NCBI RefSeq assembly: GCF_000208865.1
Contig: NC_018397.1
Span: forward strand, 1,550,001 to 1,614,000
Direction of reading: 5' to 3'
Origin: Neospora caninum Liverpool
Taxonomy: Eukaryota > Apicomplexa > Conoidasida > Eucoccidiorida > Sarcocystidae
DNA: 64,000 nucleotides
The notes beneath the pieces are model-generated. The model was not told the origin of the DNA and made no database searches. It saw nothing but the letters and a program-made list of their open reading frames with translations. Below are positions 1-11,856 of this stretch, piece by piece. Made by a program: the position numbers and the translations under genes. Within the stretch, counting starts at the first letter, position 1. Every line of letters begins with the position of its first letter.

Positions 1-3000
1 CCTCGAGCCGTCTGCGGGTTTCTTCCTCGCTGTCTCTCCTCGTGGCCGACGGGTAATAGAGACATCCGCCGAAAGAACTGAGGCCGAGGCGTCCGCCCTC
101 CTGCAGATGCTTCTGTGCCTCCCCGATCACGCACACGGCCCCGTCGTCCTCATCACGCGCCAACCCCCCCCGAGAAGGCCCACGTGGCGACTGCTGGCAG
201 GCTCCGCGGCTCTGTCCCGGCAACTCAGCTCGACTGCCTGACCTCGCCAGAGCGTCCAGAGGCGGCGCAACCTCCGCGCGCCCGCTGGGGTCTGGTCCTG
301 GTTCCCCCGCCCCGCGCTCATACGGGTGGCAGTGGCGGGAGTTGCGGCTGGCATTTGCAGCTCTCTCCGGCACTGTATGTACAGCCGAGAGCGCGCTGGA
401 GAGGCTGCACGCGTGCGGTTCCGCGGTGCTTCGCATGTCGCCACAATGTGTTGCGCCTTGCTGGAAGAGCCGAAACGATAACGAAGACGGCGAGGGAGCA
501 CCAAAGGACGACGGAGCGGCACTCTGCGGCAGCGCTGGTTCCTGTCCAGTCCCCTGGGGTATCCCGAGATTCCCGCGGCCACTGACGTGTCCGCTCAACG
601 GCAGGGCGCCGCTCTGGCGAGCCGCGAGGGGTGTCTGCCCCTGAGCCATTCGCGCGGCGTACGCCGGACAGAAACCCGCGGAGAGCGAAGAGACAGACGA
701 AAAAGAAGAGACAGAAGAGAAGGGAGAAGCAAAGGAAGAAGAGCACGAGGGAGACGGGAAGTGTGTCCCTTTCTCTCCACAGTCGTTTCGTGCCTGGGTG
801 CCGAAACCGCTGAGAGTTCCTCCGCCGCGCCCCCGCGAGTCTTCGCCGATAGCCTCTTGCCGGCCCGCATGCGACCCTAGAGAAGAGAAGGCCTGCGGCG
901 GGTTCGCCTGGTTGAGAGCGACGGCGTTTTGCAGGTGGAGAAAGGGGAGCGTATGGGAGGGTCCGTTCGCGGCGCGAGACGCAAAGAGACAGGAAGGCAC
1001 GGAGTCGAGAAGCGGCGACGAGAGGCCGTAGTCCTTGGCGAGCTTGATCGCGACGAGGCGACAGACCTCGTGCACCGACTGGCCAGTCGGGAGAAACGGC
1101 TCCGTGCTCTGCAGCAGCAGCGTCTGCGCCAACTGCGCGCGCTCCTGGACGCCCCCTGCGCCGCCCTCGCGGCCTGTCCCCGGCCCGCCGCCGCGCTCCT
1201 CGCCCAACCCTCCGTCGCGTCCATTTTCGGGTGTACATACACCCGAGGCGAGGCCCGCCTTTGCGGCCGCCTCCTCGCCGTGGCCGTCGTCGAGCAAGCT
1301 GAAGTGGGGAGACGGTTCTGCGGAGCCGGAGAGTCGGAGCAGCCGCGAGCTGGACGTGCACGTGAGGCCGATCTTTTTGAACTGGACCTTGAGTTGCTGG
1401 TCGCGAATCACCAGGGCCGTTTTCTTCTGCTGGACGAGCTCGTAGGCTGCCTGCAGAGTGGACAACTCGACGAACGCGTACGGCTGCAGATTGCTGCGCT
1501 CCCGCATCTCCACAGACAGCACGTAGCCGTGTTCGAGGAGCAGATTGATCGCCGACCGCAAGGCCTCCTTCGTGGTCCCCGGCACCATGTTCGACACGTA
1601 GACGCTGCGGCCGTGCGCAGTGTTGGGACGATCCGCGACGTGCTGCGAGAGGTCCTCGAAAGTCCACCGGCCGTTCGACCGCCCCGAGGCGCCGTCTGAG
1701 AAGGACGATGAGAAGGGAGACCCCGAAGACGACCGACAGAGCGCCGCATCCAGCGGCATCTTCACGCCCAGAAGACGCTCCAGCGGCTGCCTGACAGTCC
1801 TCTGAAGGCACACGAGAAAAGAGGGACAACGGGCGAGCGGGATGGGTGCCGTGAAAGAAACAAGGGGCGTGAAGCGAGGTGGGGACCAGGGGGGAGAGAA
1901 AGAGCGACAGAGAGAGCACGAGTGGGAGTCAGAGAGCCAGGAGGGGAGGAAGGCAGAGATGGCGACAGAGCACGGACAGGAAAGTGACGCGATGGAGCGA
2001 CACGTGCTTTGCACGGAGGGCTTACCCGGATGCATTCGTTCACAGAGATGCCCGCGTGGCACTCGAAGCAGAACCTGCAGGGCTGAGAGGAAGCAAAAAC
2101 GCCGGAACGGAGGCGAGAACCCCCTGGAAATGAGAGGGCGGGCCGACGGGCACGGTGACGTCCAAATTGAGCGCGTTCGACGACAAGAAACAGTGGCGAC
2201 GCTGCAGCGCCTCTTGGAGTTGAGGTCCAATCCAAGGACGCGGTCGCGCGCGGGACAGAGTGAGAGGCAGGAACGCCGCAACACGCGCACAGAGAGAGCC
2301 GTGAAAAAGTGCGATGAGCAGGAACCCAGAGGGAAGGCAGCGAAAAGGGAAGGAAAGTGCTCTCAAGGCTTGTGTGTGTCCGTTCGTCTCCAGAGTACAT
2401 CCCAGCAAGGGGCCGAAACGGAAAAAGAATCCAGTCCCATCGCCGGAGCTGCAGAAAGAGAAGCCCCACGTGGCAGGAGGAGAGTGAAGAGAGGAGAGGG
2501 AAGAGAGGAGAGGGAAGAAAGGAGAGGGAAGGAGAGAAGGCGTCTCGGCTTACGAGCGGGCAGTGCTCGCCGCGGTGGGACGAACGGTGGCAGTTGGGGC
2601 AGACGAACTCGCCGAAGGGGCAGTTGGTGATTTTGTGTTCCATCGAGTCGCAAGACAGACACAGGGTCGCTGAGCAGGAAGGAACAGAAGAGAAAGCAGA
2701 GCGACTGAGAGCAGGGAACGCGGAGAGAAAGCGCGCGAGCAAACACGCCACAGAAGGCGTGTACAGGCGCCGTGGCGACCAGGAGTTCCCCATGTGTGGC
2801 CACAGAGGAGACACCAGGACGGGAAGGCGAGCGAAAGCAACGTCGGCGGGGAAGAGGGCCTTCACGCACACATTTTCTGGTGTCTCGCCACATTCACAAA
2901 CCTGGCTTCTTGCCGCCCGTTCCCAGTCTTACATTTCGCATACGCCTCGACCATTTCGAAGCGGCTGAGACGTAGAGGACGCGACTCGCGCTGGCACAGC

Positions 3001-5423
3001 ACCTGCTTTGCGTGCCACAAATCACATCCTGGATTGAGGCCTGCGCTGCATAAGGCGCTGAGCACAGCTGCGAGACTCGAGCCTGCATGCACCGCTGAAG
3101 CCGCTGCGGTCCCGGATGGCGCGAACGCGGATGCGCTCGGGTGTTGAGGCGCGCCGTGCGAGGTCCCGGGGCCCGGGCGCGAGGGCGGGGCGGCGGCGGG
3201 GAGGGTTGGAGGCGCCGCAGGGGGGGCGCTGTGGAGCGGCGCATGCGGGAACTGCGGGCGGAGCAAGTGGAGAGGCGCAACGGAAGACGCGGCCGAAGTG
3301 GAAGAAGGGGAGGACGCCGGCTGGTGCGGCGGGAGAAGAGTCCCAGAGAAGGAAGAGGCGGGAGGCAGAAACGAAGGGGTTGAGGCGCTCGGCTGAGAGA
3401 GCGAAGAGCCAGTGACGGAAGGCGTCGCGCCGTCGGAGACGGAGGACGCCGGCTGGGAAAGGAGCAGATGGGGAAGAGGCGGATGCGCCGCGGCAGGAAG
3501 TTTGGATTGGTGACAAGGGTAGCCAAAGGACGAGGAGCCAGAGAGGCCCGGTGGGTAGCCCGCTGAAGCCGAGATCGACGCACGGCCTGCCGTTGAGGAC
3601 GGAGGAAGAAAACAGGATCCTGCACCCTGGTCCGCCCCTGGGGTGTACGAACAGACGTGCCCCGAAGCAGAGGACGGGACGAAGAGCGGCGGCGTTGCGG
3701 GCGTTGCGGGCGAGGCGGAGGGGGGCGCAGAAGACGTGGACGCACTCGGTAGGAGCTGCGGGCCGCCGGCGCCGGACGATGTCGGGTGGAGCGAAGGTGA
3801 CGCGGTGTACGTACACCCGAGGCCCGCAGCGCCGGCCGCGGCGCCTCGCGGAAAAGCCAAAGGCACGCCTTTGTTTCCATTCCCCTGCGAGGGACACAGA
3901 GGCGGCGGGTGCCTGGCCATTTCCTGAACCCCTGGAATGGAGGCCTGGACGCTTCCGATGGCGAGGGAAGAAGACTGCAGGGCGGCGACACCGCTCGACG
4001 CGCAAGAAGACGAACGGACTCCCGGGGACGGTGTACGCGCACTCGAGGCAAGGGACTCTTGCGCGGCTTGTTCGCCGCGCGCGTCGCGAGCGCCGCCGGA
4101 CGGCTCGGGGCGAGGCACCGAGAAGGACGATGAAGGCGAGAACGGGTAGCTGCCCCCAGGGGTCGGTGGGACAAGATGAGGAGGGGGCCCAGAGTGCTGG
4201 AAGGGCGCGGCGTGCGGGTGGCCGAGGGCGGAAGCCAAGAGCGAAGCTTGGGAGCGGCGCACCTGTCGAGTTTTCCCCGACGCAGACCCGATCGCGCCGT
4301 CGCCGCCCAATCCCTCGCAAGTCAAAGGACCCGCATGCGCGGCGTCGCCAGCCTCGACTGCGGATGCTCGAGTCGGCGTGGCCGTCGCCGGCGGGAGCCG
4401 ATTGGGAGGGAACGCGGGGGGGACTTCCATGTCGCCTCCGCCCATCGAGAGGAAATGCCGGTCCGAGAAAGGGTGGTACGCAGAGGCCGAAGCCTGGGAA
4501 GGTAGAGACGGTAGGTCCCGACGGGCTGCTTCGCCTTGCGGATAGAACGGAAACGGCTGCTCCGGGGACGTCCGATCAGCGCGCACTGCATACGCTGGAG
4601 GCTGACCCAACGGCAGGGAGGAAGGCGGAACGCCGCCCCCGCGAGGCTCGAGGTACCGGCACGCACTTCCCTCGTCGCTGGCCTTGCCTGCGGAGCCGCC
4701 CAAGTCGGAGACCGAAGCGGCGCCCGTGTCCCCTTCGCCGCTCGAAAGGCGCGACGCCAAAGGCGGGAACAGGAGGCGCTGAGCACGCGGACTGGAGAGT
4801 CCGGGAGAGCAGCCTTCGACGCAGCCTGGCCCGGACGGCGCAGTCGAGCCAGCAAGAACGCTGGACAGGTTGTCACGGGGCAGAAAGCGGCTGGGCGGCG
4901 GTGAGAAAGACGCCACAGCAGAGGACTCACTGGCATGAGTCCCGAGGTGGTCAGTTGTCGGGGACACTGCTGTCGCTGCAGTCGTCGAGAGCGTCGAAAG
5001 GGACGTCTGACTGCATCCAGTTCCTGGGCAGAGAAAAGGTTTGCATTCCGAAAAAAAAGGACCAGAAGAACGCGATGCAAAACGAGTGGCCGGTCGTACC
5101 CGCCGTGGCCGAAAGGTCCTACAGTGCGTTCTTGAGTTCTTTCTTCGCAAATCTTTTATGTGTCTTTTCAATTGACCTGGTTCTCGCGTTGTCGTGTTGC
5201 AACCGTCTGTCTCATTCTCGCCCGCCCCGTTTCGGCTGCCTTTGTCACTGTAAGTCCTAGTTACGATTCTCGTCTCGCTGGCGTTTTGGCGCCTGGACAC
5301 CACGCCCTCACCGTCTGGGGTTGCAGCAAAATCTTCTGGGGGCACGCCCTCGCCTGTCGACGCCACGCCGGGGGCCTTGTCTCTCGGAGACGCCATGGAA
5401 CCACATGCGAGGACCTCAGACAT
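1..5423 (-). CDS. RRM and CCHC zinc-knuckle RNA-binding protein, C-terminus beyond the left edge
   Basis: Probable cytoplasmic or nuclear RNA-binding protein. Modelled exons are 5423-5177, 5023-2933, 2669-2554, 2082-2026 and 1801 to beyond base 1, with consistent phase throughout. The first ATG in frame is at 5423; the open frame extends slightly further upstream without an ATG. Residues 1-750 are low-complexity, rich in Pro, Ser, Ala and Gly. Exons 3 and 4 (about residues 780-837) hold two perfect C-x2-C-x4-H-x4-C knuckles followed by a third Cys/His cluster (CRFCFECHAG...NEC). Exon 5 carries an RRM at about residues 900-985 with RNP2 SVYVSNMV and RNP1 YAFVELST. The frame then stays open for some 450 residues to the window edge. 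The exon 1 donor (GTCAAT) is the weakest splice call; a better-looking GTAACT at 5264 breaks the frame. Target RNA is unknown. An RNA-binding role is well supported by the domains; anything more specific is not. Confidence 0.8.
373..384. repeat. TGTA-NN-TACA palindrome copy, short variant
   Basis: Sequence CTGTATGTACAG, inside the last visible exon of the RRM gene. It shares the core of the dispersed palindrome but lacks the GG/CC outer arms. Confidence 0.5.
1228..1245. repeat. TGTA-NN-TACA palindrome copy, long arms
   Basis: CGGGTGTACATACACCCG, with 8-base arms around a 2-base centre. It lies in coding sequence of the RRM gene, just after the RRM, and is translated in frame as part of a disordered segment. 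Confidence 0.8.
3804..3817. repeat. TGTA-NN-TACA palindrome, exact 14-bp copy
   Basis: GGTGTACGTACACC, a perfect palindrome identical to those at 53047 and 61405. Here it sits inside exon 2 of the RRM gene and encodes GCTYT on the minus strand. Confidence 0.85.
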
Positions 5424-8400
5424 GTTGAACGCCACGGGGATCGACGGGATTTACGAGAAGACAGGGGCTCTCTTCTCGTTCAGGTTCCTTGCCTCGTTCG
5501 CCGTCCAGAACCCACAAGGGCAATAAAAGACGCAGCAGATTGCCCGTCCTCGGGCACTCGCCTCGAGGGGCGGCGATAGCCGATCGTCAGCTGCCTCGGC
5601 AGCACGAGAAGGAAGCCGGTAACAGAAAAAAGCAGATAGATGGACGCGAGGACGCGCAGAGCCTGAGGCACGTACGCGCAGGAAAGAGGCGAGTGCACGT
5701 GGGCCCTGTAGAGCCTCAGCGCATCGCACGCCTTGAAATAAGTCTTGTTCCTGGTTTTTTCCTCTTCTACTCTGTGCAGATCGAGCACCAGAGTGAAGGA
5801 GCTCTCTGGCTGTCTCCGACTTCCAATGTTCTTTCCTCGATCAAGTGAGGGAGACCTACGGAGAGCGAAAGGCGAAGCGCTACGCGTCTGCGAGGCACTC
5901 CTGCTGTTCACGCAGAAACAGACGAAGAAGAGAGCAGGCCGTCTGAAGCCCGAAAACGAGTTCTGCTGAAGCGAGGGAACAGGCTCTCGGTTTACGGTCG
6001 AGGGCGCCAGAGGGCGACGCTCACAGCCACCGGCAAGCCTTCCAGAGGCGCAGAGCGGGCCAAGACAGTCGAGGCCGCTGCGCTTGCCCAGCTCGGAGCT
6101 CGGGCCTGTATGCCTGCCTCGCGCATCTATCTGGGATGCAAGAGACAAGATCAAGTCAGCGAAGACAAGGCCGCCGAGTCGGCGTCCCTTGTCTAGACGG
6201 TGTGCACACCGAAAGGTGAAACTATGGATGGACAGGACGGCGTCCTCTCCTTTCTGGCGACAACCTCGGAACGAGAGACGTTCTCGCTACCGTCGCCTCC
6301 CTGTAGCGAAACTAGGATCTTGGGAATAAAACGCTTGCCTCTGTGACCATGTCAGCAACCAGGCAAGCAAAAGTTCTGTGCAGTCCGCGACTGGGAGTGT
6401 CTCTTCAACGTTTCGACCGAATCGCGTCTTCGCGTACGCCTGCCGCTGGGCGCGCCTCTCGCCGTTTTCTGCTGTCTCCCGACCTCCAGGGGGCGAGGCC
6501 CGGAGGCACCTGCGACGGAGCCGAAGGCGCGCGAGGGCCAAGGCCCCCGCTAGCAGCGCCTCGCGCGGCAGTTCAGGTTCTCCGCTGCCGCCTCATGACC
6601 TACGCAGATACGCAGACAGAACGCTGGAGCTGCAGCGAAACCAAGCGAAGGTCCGCCACGCGCAAGCAAATGCACGCCAGCTGAAATGCGAACGGCGTCG
6701 GACGCCTCCTGCTAGGTGGTGGACACGGGGGAGAAGGGAAGGAGGGTGGGGGTGGAGTGGCGAGCGGTCAGTCTCAAGCCGGCGAAGGCGACAGCCACAT
6801 AATTCTCGCGGGGGGTGCCGTTGAGAGGCTGCTCGAGGGCGAGTGGCGATGTTTGGCGACGGCCGAACGGCGCCGCGCCTTCCGTAGTTGGGGCTCAGGA
6901 GGGGGACTGCGGGAGAAGAAACTGTTGCCGCGGCGGCCGTTAGACGACTCAAAAAGGCACGAGCGGGCCCCGACACACGCCACGGCTGGCTGGAATATGT
7001 CTTGCGAAGTGTGTAGGACACAAGGACGCAGAACGCGACGACAGAGAATTATTACTTGTGGGCAGTCATGCACTTGTGGAGGGGCGGCGGGGGGGGAGCA
7101 CCAGGGCGAGGGATGCGCGCGAGAGGCGGCGTACGGACACTGCAGACTGAGAATGCTTGAGAGTCAATCGTTCGTATTACGGGACAGCTTTTCGGGTCTA
7201 GGTCTGACAGCGTGGATATCGACGTTGCGGAGGCCTCTCCTCCAGAAAGGGGGAGGGCTTCCCGTCACCAAGACAAGCGAAGCGACGACCAATGGGGCAC
7301 CGAATAATTTGTGGGGAAAGGCCAGTAAACAATGTACGTGCCGGTGGTTCACACCTTGCGTCTGTTCACAAAAACGACCGCAAGGTGAAGATGTTTCAAC
7401 AAGGGGAGAGACACTGTGGATGGCAGGGATGCATCAAGGCGCGCAGAAAGGCATCCGACAGTTGAAAGGGCCTTTTCCATTAACTCAGGAAAGCAGACAG
7501 ATCGATCAGACAACACTGCCACAAGAACCTCAACGGCAGAGGGAAGGCAGGATACCCCGCCAGGAGCGATAAACACAATTCCACAAACGGCGTTCCTGCC
7601 TCGACTGACACACGACACCACCTCGGAGTGGACTCTGCACTGAACAGGCGGCCGCACAGCGGGAGAGCCACCGAGTTACCATCCAGCGTGTCTTCGAATG
7701 CCTGAAGGGGGGGACTTGACAGCTCAGATATCGGCGTGCCCAGTTTACACTACAGGTAATGGTCTGCGTTTCGGCCGCAAGGCCAGACTGCGAACAACTA
7801 GGAGCGTGGCAGGGTTCGCTCTCACTTTAGAAGACCGTGAAACCGAACGCTTTGGCGTGCGTTTTTACGGGCCATCTATGACACGGCATGTTCGAGCATC
7901 AGGAAATGTCTTCACAAAGACGCCTTTTTGAGAACAAACGGACAAGAGGACAAAAAGGGCGAGAGGTGTACGGAGGATATGGTGACTTCTTTGGACCAAT
8001 CTATATTGGCCACTCGAGTTTTTGGTTGACGGAGAAACAGAAGTGCGGACACTACAAAAGGAGGTGGGAGGGGAGTGGGACTGAGACGCATCCACCTATG
8101 GAAAACGCCAAGTGAGAAAAAAGAAATTTTTCTGGGAGGTCTAATTTCTGCCGCGACAGCCTGCTGACAATCAAACGTATCACTGAGAGGATGAGTGCAC
8201 TCCTCGGCCCGACGTCAGGGCAATACAGATAAAAAAACGTGCCCGTCCTGGGACGAAGACACAGACACAGGTTCTTCACTGTGACAGTCTCGGAATGGGG
8301 TATGATAGGCGTTGATGCAACGAATCCTTTGCAGGCATTGGCCTCGACTTACAGAGCTATCACGCACAGACACGACGGCGCTGGAGTCCACTCAAACGCT

Positions 8401-11400
8401 CGGCCATGGCAGGTGGATCAAAAACCAAGGAAACTCAACGTGAGGGGAACTGCAGATTATGGAAGTAGAGGACTCCACAAGAGACGACACCCGGAGCACG
8501 CAATGGCCGCAATCTCACGTGTCAAAGAGCTGGAGCCCGAAGCACTTCGAGACCAAGTCTGGTCCGGAAGAGTTACAGCTGGCGGGAAGTTAGTTTGCTT
8601 CTGTCGCTCGCCAGGAGCCCACCATGAACAGAGCTGAGGAAACGAACACGCAGCAAGGTATTGCAACGAGATGAAGAAAGAGTTGTGGACAGCTTAGAGT
8701 GCCGACCAAAAGAAATGCGGTCCGCAACAACACGCAGTAACGAGACAGCCACGTGGGGATGTGCACTTTGTTTTCGGCCGTATTGACAGACGGCACTGGC
8801 AAGAACATCGCACACACCAAGTACACAACAACAGTAGGATCTGGCGCACTGCAGCGCCTCCTCAGCACGGTCTGGGCGACAGCTCTAGTGCCCAGAGCAG
8901 GGACACTTGAAGAAGTATGCACTTGTCGTGCGCCCTTGCTTGTTCCGGCACTGACAACTTCCCATTATCGTCTATCTCCTCCACTCTCCGGAGGAAATAT
9001 TCAATAGGAAAACCACCACCCTCCACTACCTGTTCCCCACCGGCCTGCGATCAAACACGCGACAACCTGGCGCTGAGCGTCGACTGTACTGCGGCCGCCA
9101 GATGACGCTGACATCGCCCTCTCTAGCAGCAAGCGCAAGCACTGTCCTGCAACTTTTCTCCCAAAGAGGGTTACTCGTGCTTTGGTCTCAAGTGACCACG
9201 GAACCCTATACACAAGCATGGCCGAACACGGCCTCCACAACCGCACACTGTTTACAAAACATTGGTCTACAAAAAGCGCATTTAACTCAGAAAGGCTTTA
9301 GTAGTGTCGCTTCCGTCCGTGTGTGTCAGAGTCTTGCAAGAGCAACAAGGACTTCGGGTCCCACACGCGGAGCAGAGCAAGCAATGGCTGGTGTGGCTGG
9401 CATGCAGTGAACCACAGTGGTACGCCAACGACCCTCCAAAAGATAGGCATTTTTGCTGCAGTAGGGCACAAAAAAGCAATAAATGCGTCAACCTCTTGAT
9501 TTTCATCGCAAATTCCAGCCGCGCTTCTGCGCAGGCGGCAACCACTTCGAACGCTCGATCCGGCAACCACTTCGAACGCTCGATCCCTCTGGCTGCTCTG
9601 CGCGAATTTGCCTGAACTCGAGCGCTCTCACTGGACTGCCACGCGTTCTTCCTACTTTCTTTTAGTGTAGAGTGATTTTTGACGGTGGGTTGGCTGCTGA
9701 TTTGCTGTGGGGCGACTCTCTCGTTGTTAGCCGGCTCGTCTGAAGTGTAGAATTCACTGCCGAGTGAACCGGATGGACATGAGTAATACACACAGTGTAG
9801 CAACTTGCAGAGACGCAAAAATGGCGTCTCCGCAGTTCACTGGCCGACGCACAAATGACGCGAGGACAGTGAAAGAAGACTATAGAACCGTAGGAGAGCA
9901 ACTTCGCTGCCGCCTGTGCTGTAGCTACAGAAGACTGTTGGCGACTTGCATGTCTACACATCACAAACAATGTTGGCGCATTCACGCCGCACATTCCGAA
10001 TTTTGTTCGTCTGTGCACGGGCTACTGAGGAGTCAGAATCTCTGCGATGAGAAATTGACGGAACGGCTTCTATGACTTCAATTTCTTTTGACGTCTGAAG
10101 GGGGCCGTGGATGTCCAGCAATACTTTCAAGAACCTTTCGACGGCAAAGGAGGGTTCCAGTTTTTTCCTGTTGCCTGCTGGTAACTGTCCCAACCGCTGC
10201 ACCGAAGCTACACCTACCACGCCTAGTTCCTCCGGCTCAGCTTGCTACCGATGGAAAAGCAACCCATCACAATTCTGCCACAACCGTGGGATGAAAAAAT
10301 CCGAAAAACGGCATGGAAACAGTACTGGAGCAGGCGTTCTGTTGGCACGGTTGTGGAGCGAACTAACTTGAACGCCACGGATCGTACATACTGGAGAAAA
10401 GTGAGTCCCGACGTTAAGCTGCGAAAGAAAACAACCCCCATCTTTAACGATAATAAGGAACCACGGGTGATCAACGGGGCTTTAATATGGCAGTGGGTAC
10501 GGCGCGGTGCCGCACCAAAGAAACCAAACGGAACGCTATCTGCATCCCAGGATTCTAGAGTTCACGGCGAAGCCGAAACCAAGCAGTCTGCGATCTTCCG
10601 GTGGGTTACGTGCATGTCTCGTTCATGGGATTAGGAATCCATCGCTCCTGCAGCTCTTCTAATGTCGCTAATCGCAACCGACGACGAACAAGAGCCGATG
10701 CAGAGGATCAGACGGAGACACGGCGGAGGAGCTCGAGGCTCCATTCCCGCGTATGGTAGTGCTTGAGATGCTATCTGGGCCACACATTTGATATGGTACA
10801 ATGCTTTCAGGTGTCGTTCACTGAATTCTTCAACGACACACGGGACACCACAGCCAGTGATGAAGAGGAAGAATCCGAGTAAATGTGTGGTATTGGGCTC
10901 CAGCAGCTGCCGAGCCGGTCCTACTCATCGTAGATTGCATCTACCACCTCCTACTTCAAGTATCCGACTCAGCAAATGCTACATGACGTCAGAGTTCAGT
11001 TCTTTCGTGTATTGTGTTGACTTCAATTCTTTCGAGGGTTGTGTTGTACGTGAGCGAGTGGCTGTCTATCTTGGTCTCTGCTCTCCGCTCACATACGCAT
11101 TAGTGCCATCCAAACGAGAGTGCGAGTTGCGTGATCATAGTAACGACAGAGGTTGAAGCTGCGACGCAGAAAAGCAGTCAGAGATGCTTTTTTACCCACG
11201 CTGATCGTATGAATGATCGCCTCTCCATCAAAACCCGCCATTTTCTTTCCTAACGGGCCATTCATCTTAGATGTCGGAACTGGGCCGGTGAACCGATCAA
11301 TATATGTCTGGTTGGGAGGTTTACAGACTCGCACAGGTGCCCTTTTGGGTTCAGGTCAATCGGTAGTCTAAATTTAAATTAAATGTACCATTTGCGTTGC

Positions 11401-11856
11401 CTCTTTTCCTCCTGCAAATCCCTAGGCGGGCTTCCATTTCGGGACTACTATCTCACGACCATTTCGCAAAGCCCGCCTGAAGTGCGGTGTCGGGTTAGCA
11501 AAACTGGTGTTCAGAACAGCGCACCGAAAGCGCGTGATGCTTCAGTCCTCTCTGGCAGACTAGCTTTTTCTCGGGAAGTTTTGCGACAAGGAAGCAATAC
11601 CTTAAGGAAGAGTTATGAAGAAATTGGAATGACAGCAAAACAGTGTTCCCTCGATCCAGGCACACGACACTGCAAGTGGCTTCCTCTTCACCGACCTTTT
11701 AATGCCCCGTCACATACATTCACTTTAAGAGATGAAACGAACGTTCAGGTCGTTCCCCATCCTAGCATAATGATGACGCTTCCGGACAGCGCCTCCTTCT
11801 TCGTTCTTGGCAGTAAGCAGTTGTCCTTACTCGCTTCGTCTTTCCACTGACATAAG
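5424..11856. other. 6.4-kb spacer with no convincing gene
   Basis: Lies between the TPC stop codon and the start of the RRM gene, which are transcribed in the same direction, so it must hold the TPC 3' UTR and the RRM gene promoter and leader. Only short overlapping open frames occur on both strands. The longest (about 6757-7572, plus) begins at GTG and has no domain-like features. Bases from about 7.5 to 11.8 kb are visibly more AT-rich than the coding flanks. No tRNA or rRNA was recognised. A non-coding transcript cannot be excluded. Confidence 0.6.
9537..9586. repeat. 25-bp perfect tandem duplication
   Basis: Two adjacent identical 25-base copies, each beginning GGCAACCACTTCGAACG and ending CGATCC. 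Found in non-coding sequence with no nearby third copy. Confidence 0.85.

Noticed and set aside
318..1919. 533-codon minus-strand frame overlapping the left-edge gene
   Set aside because: It is a shadow of the RRM-bearing exon in another register; the alternative frame contains both RNP motifs and joins in phase to the zinc-knuckle exons.
3551..5260. 569-codon plus-strand frame
   Set aside because: Antisense to exon 2 of the RRM gene; Arg-rich composition typical of the complement of a GC-rich coding exon.
6757..7572. 271-codon plus frame in the left spacer
   Set aside because: Starts at GTG, has no domain-like composition and no flanking splice signals.
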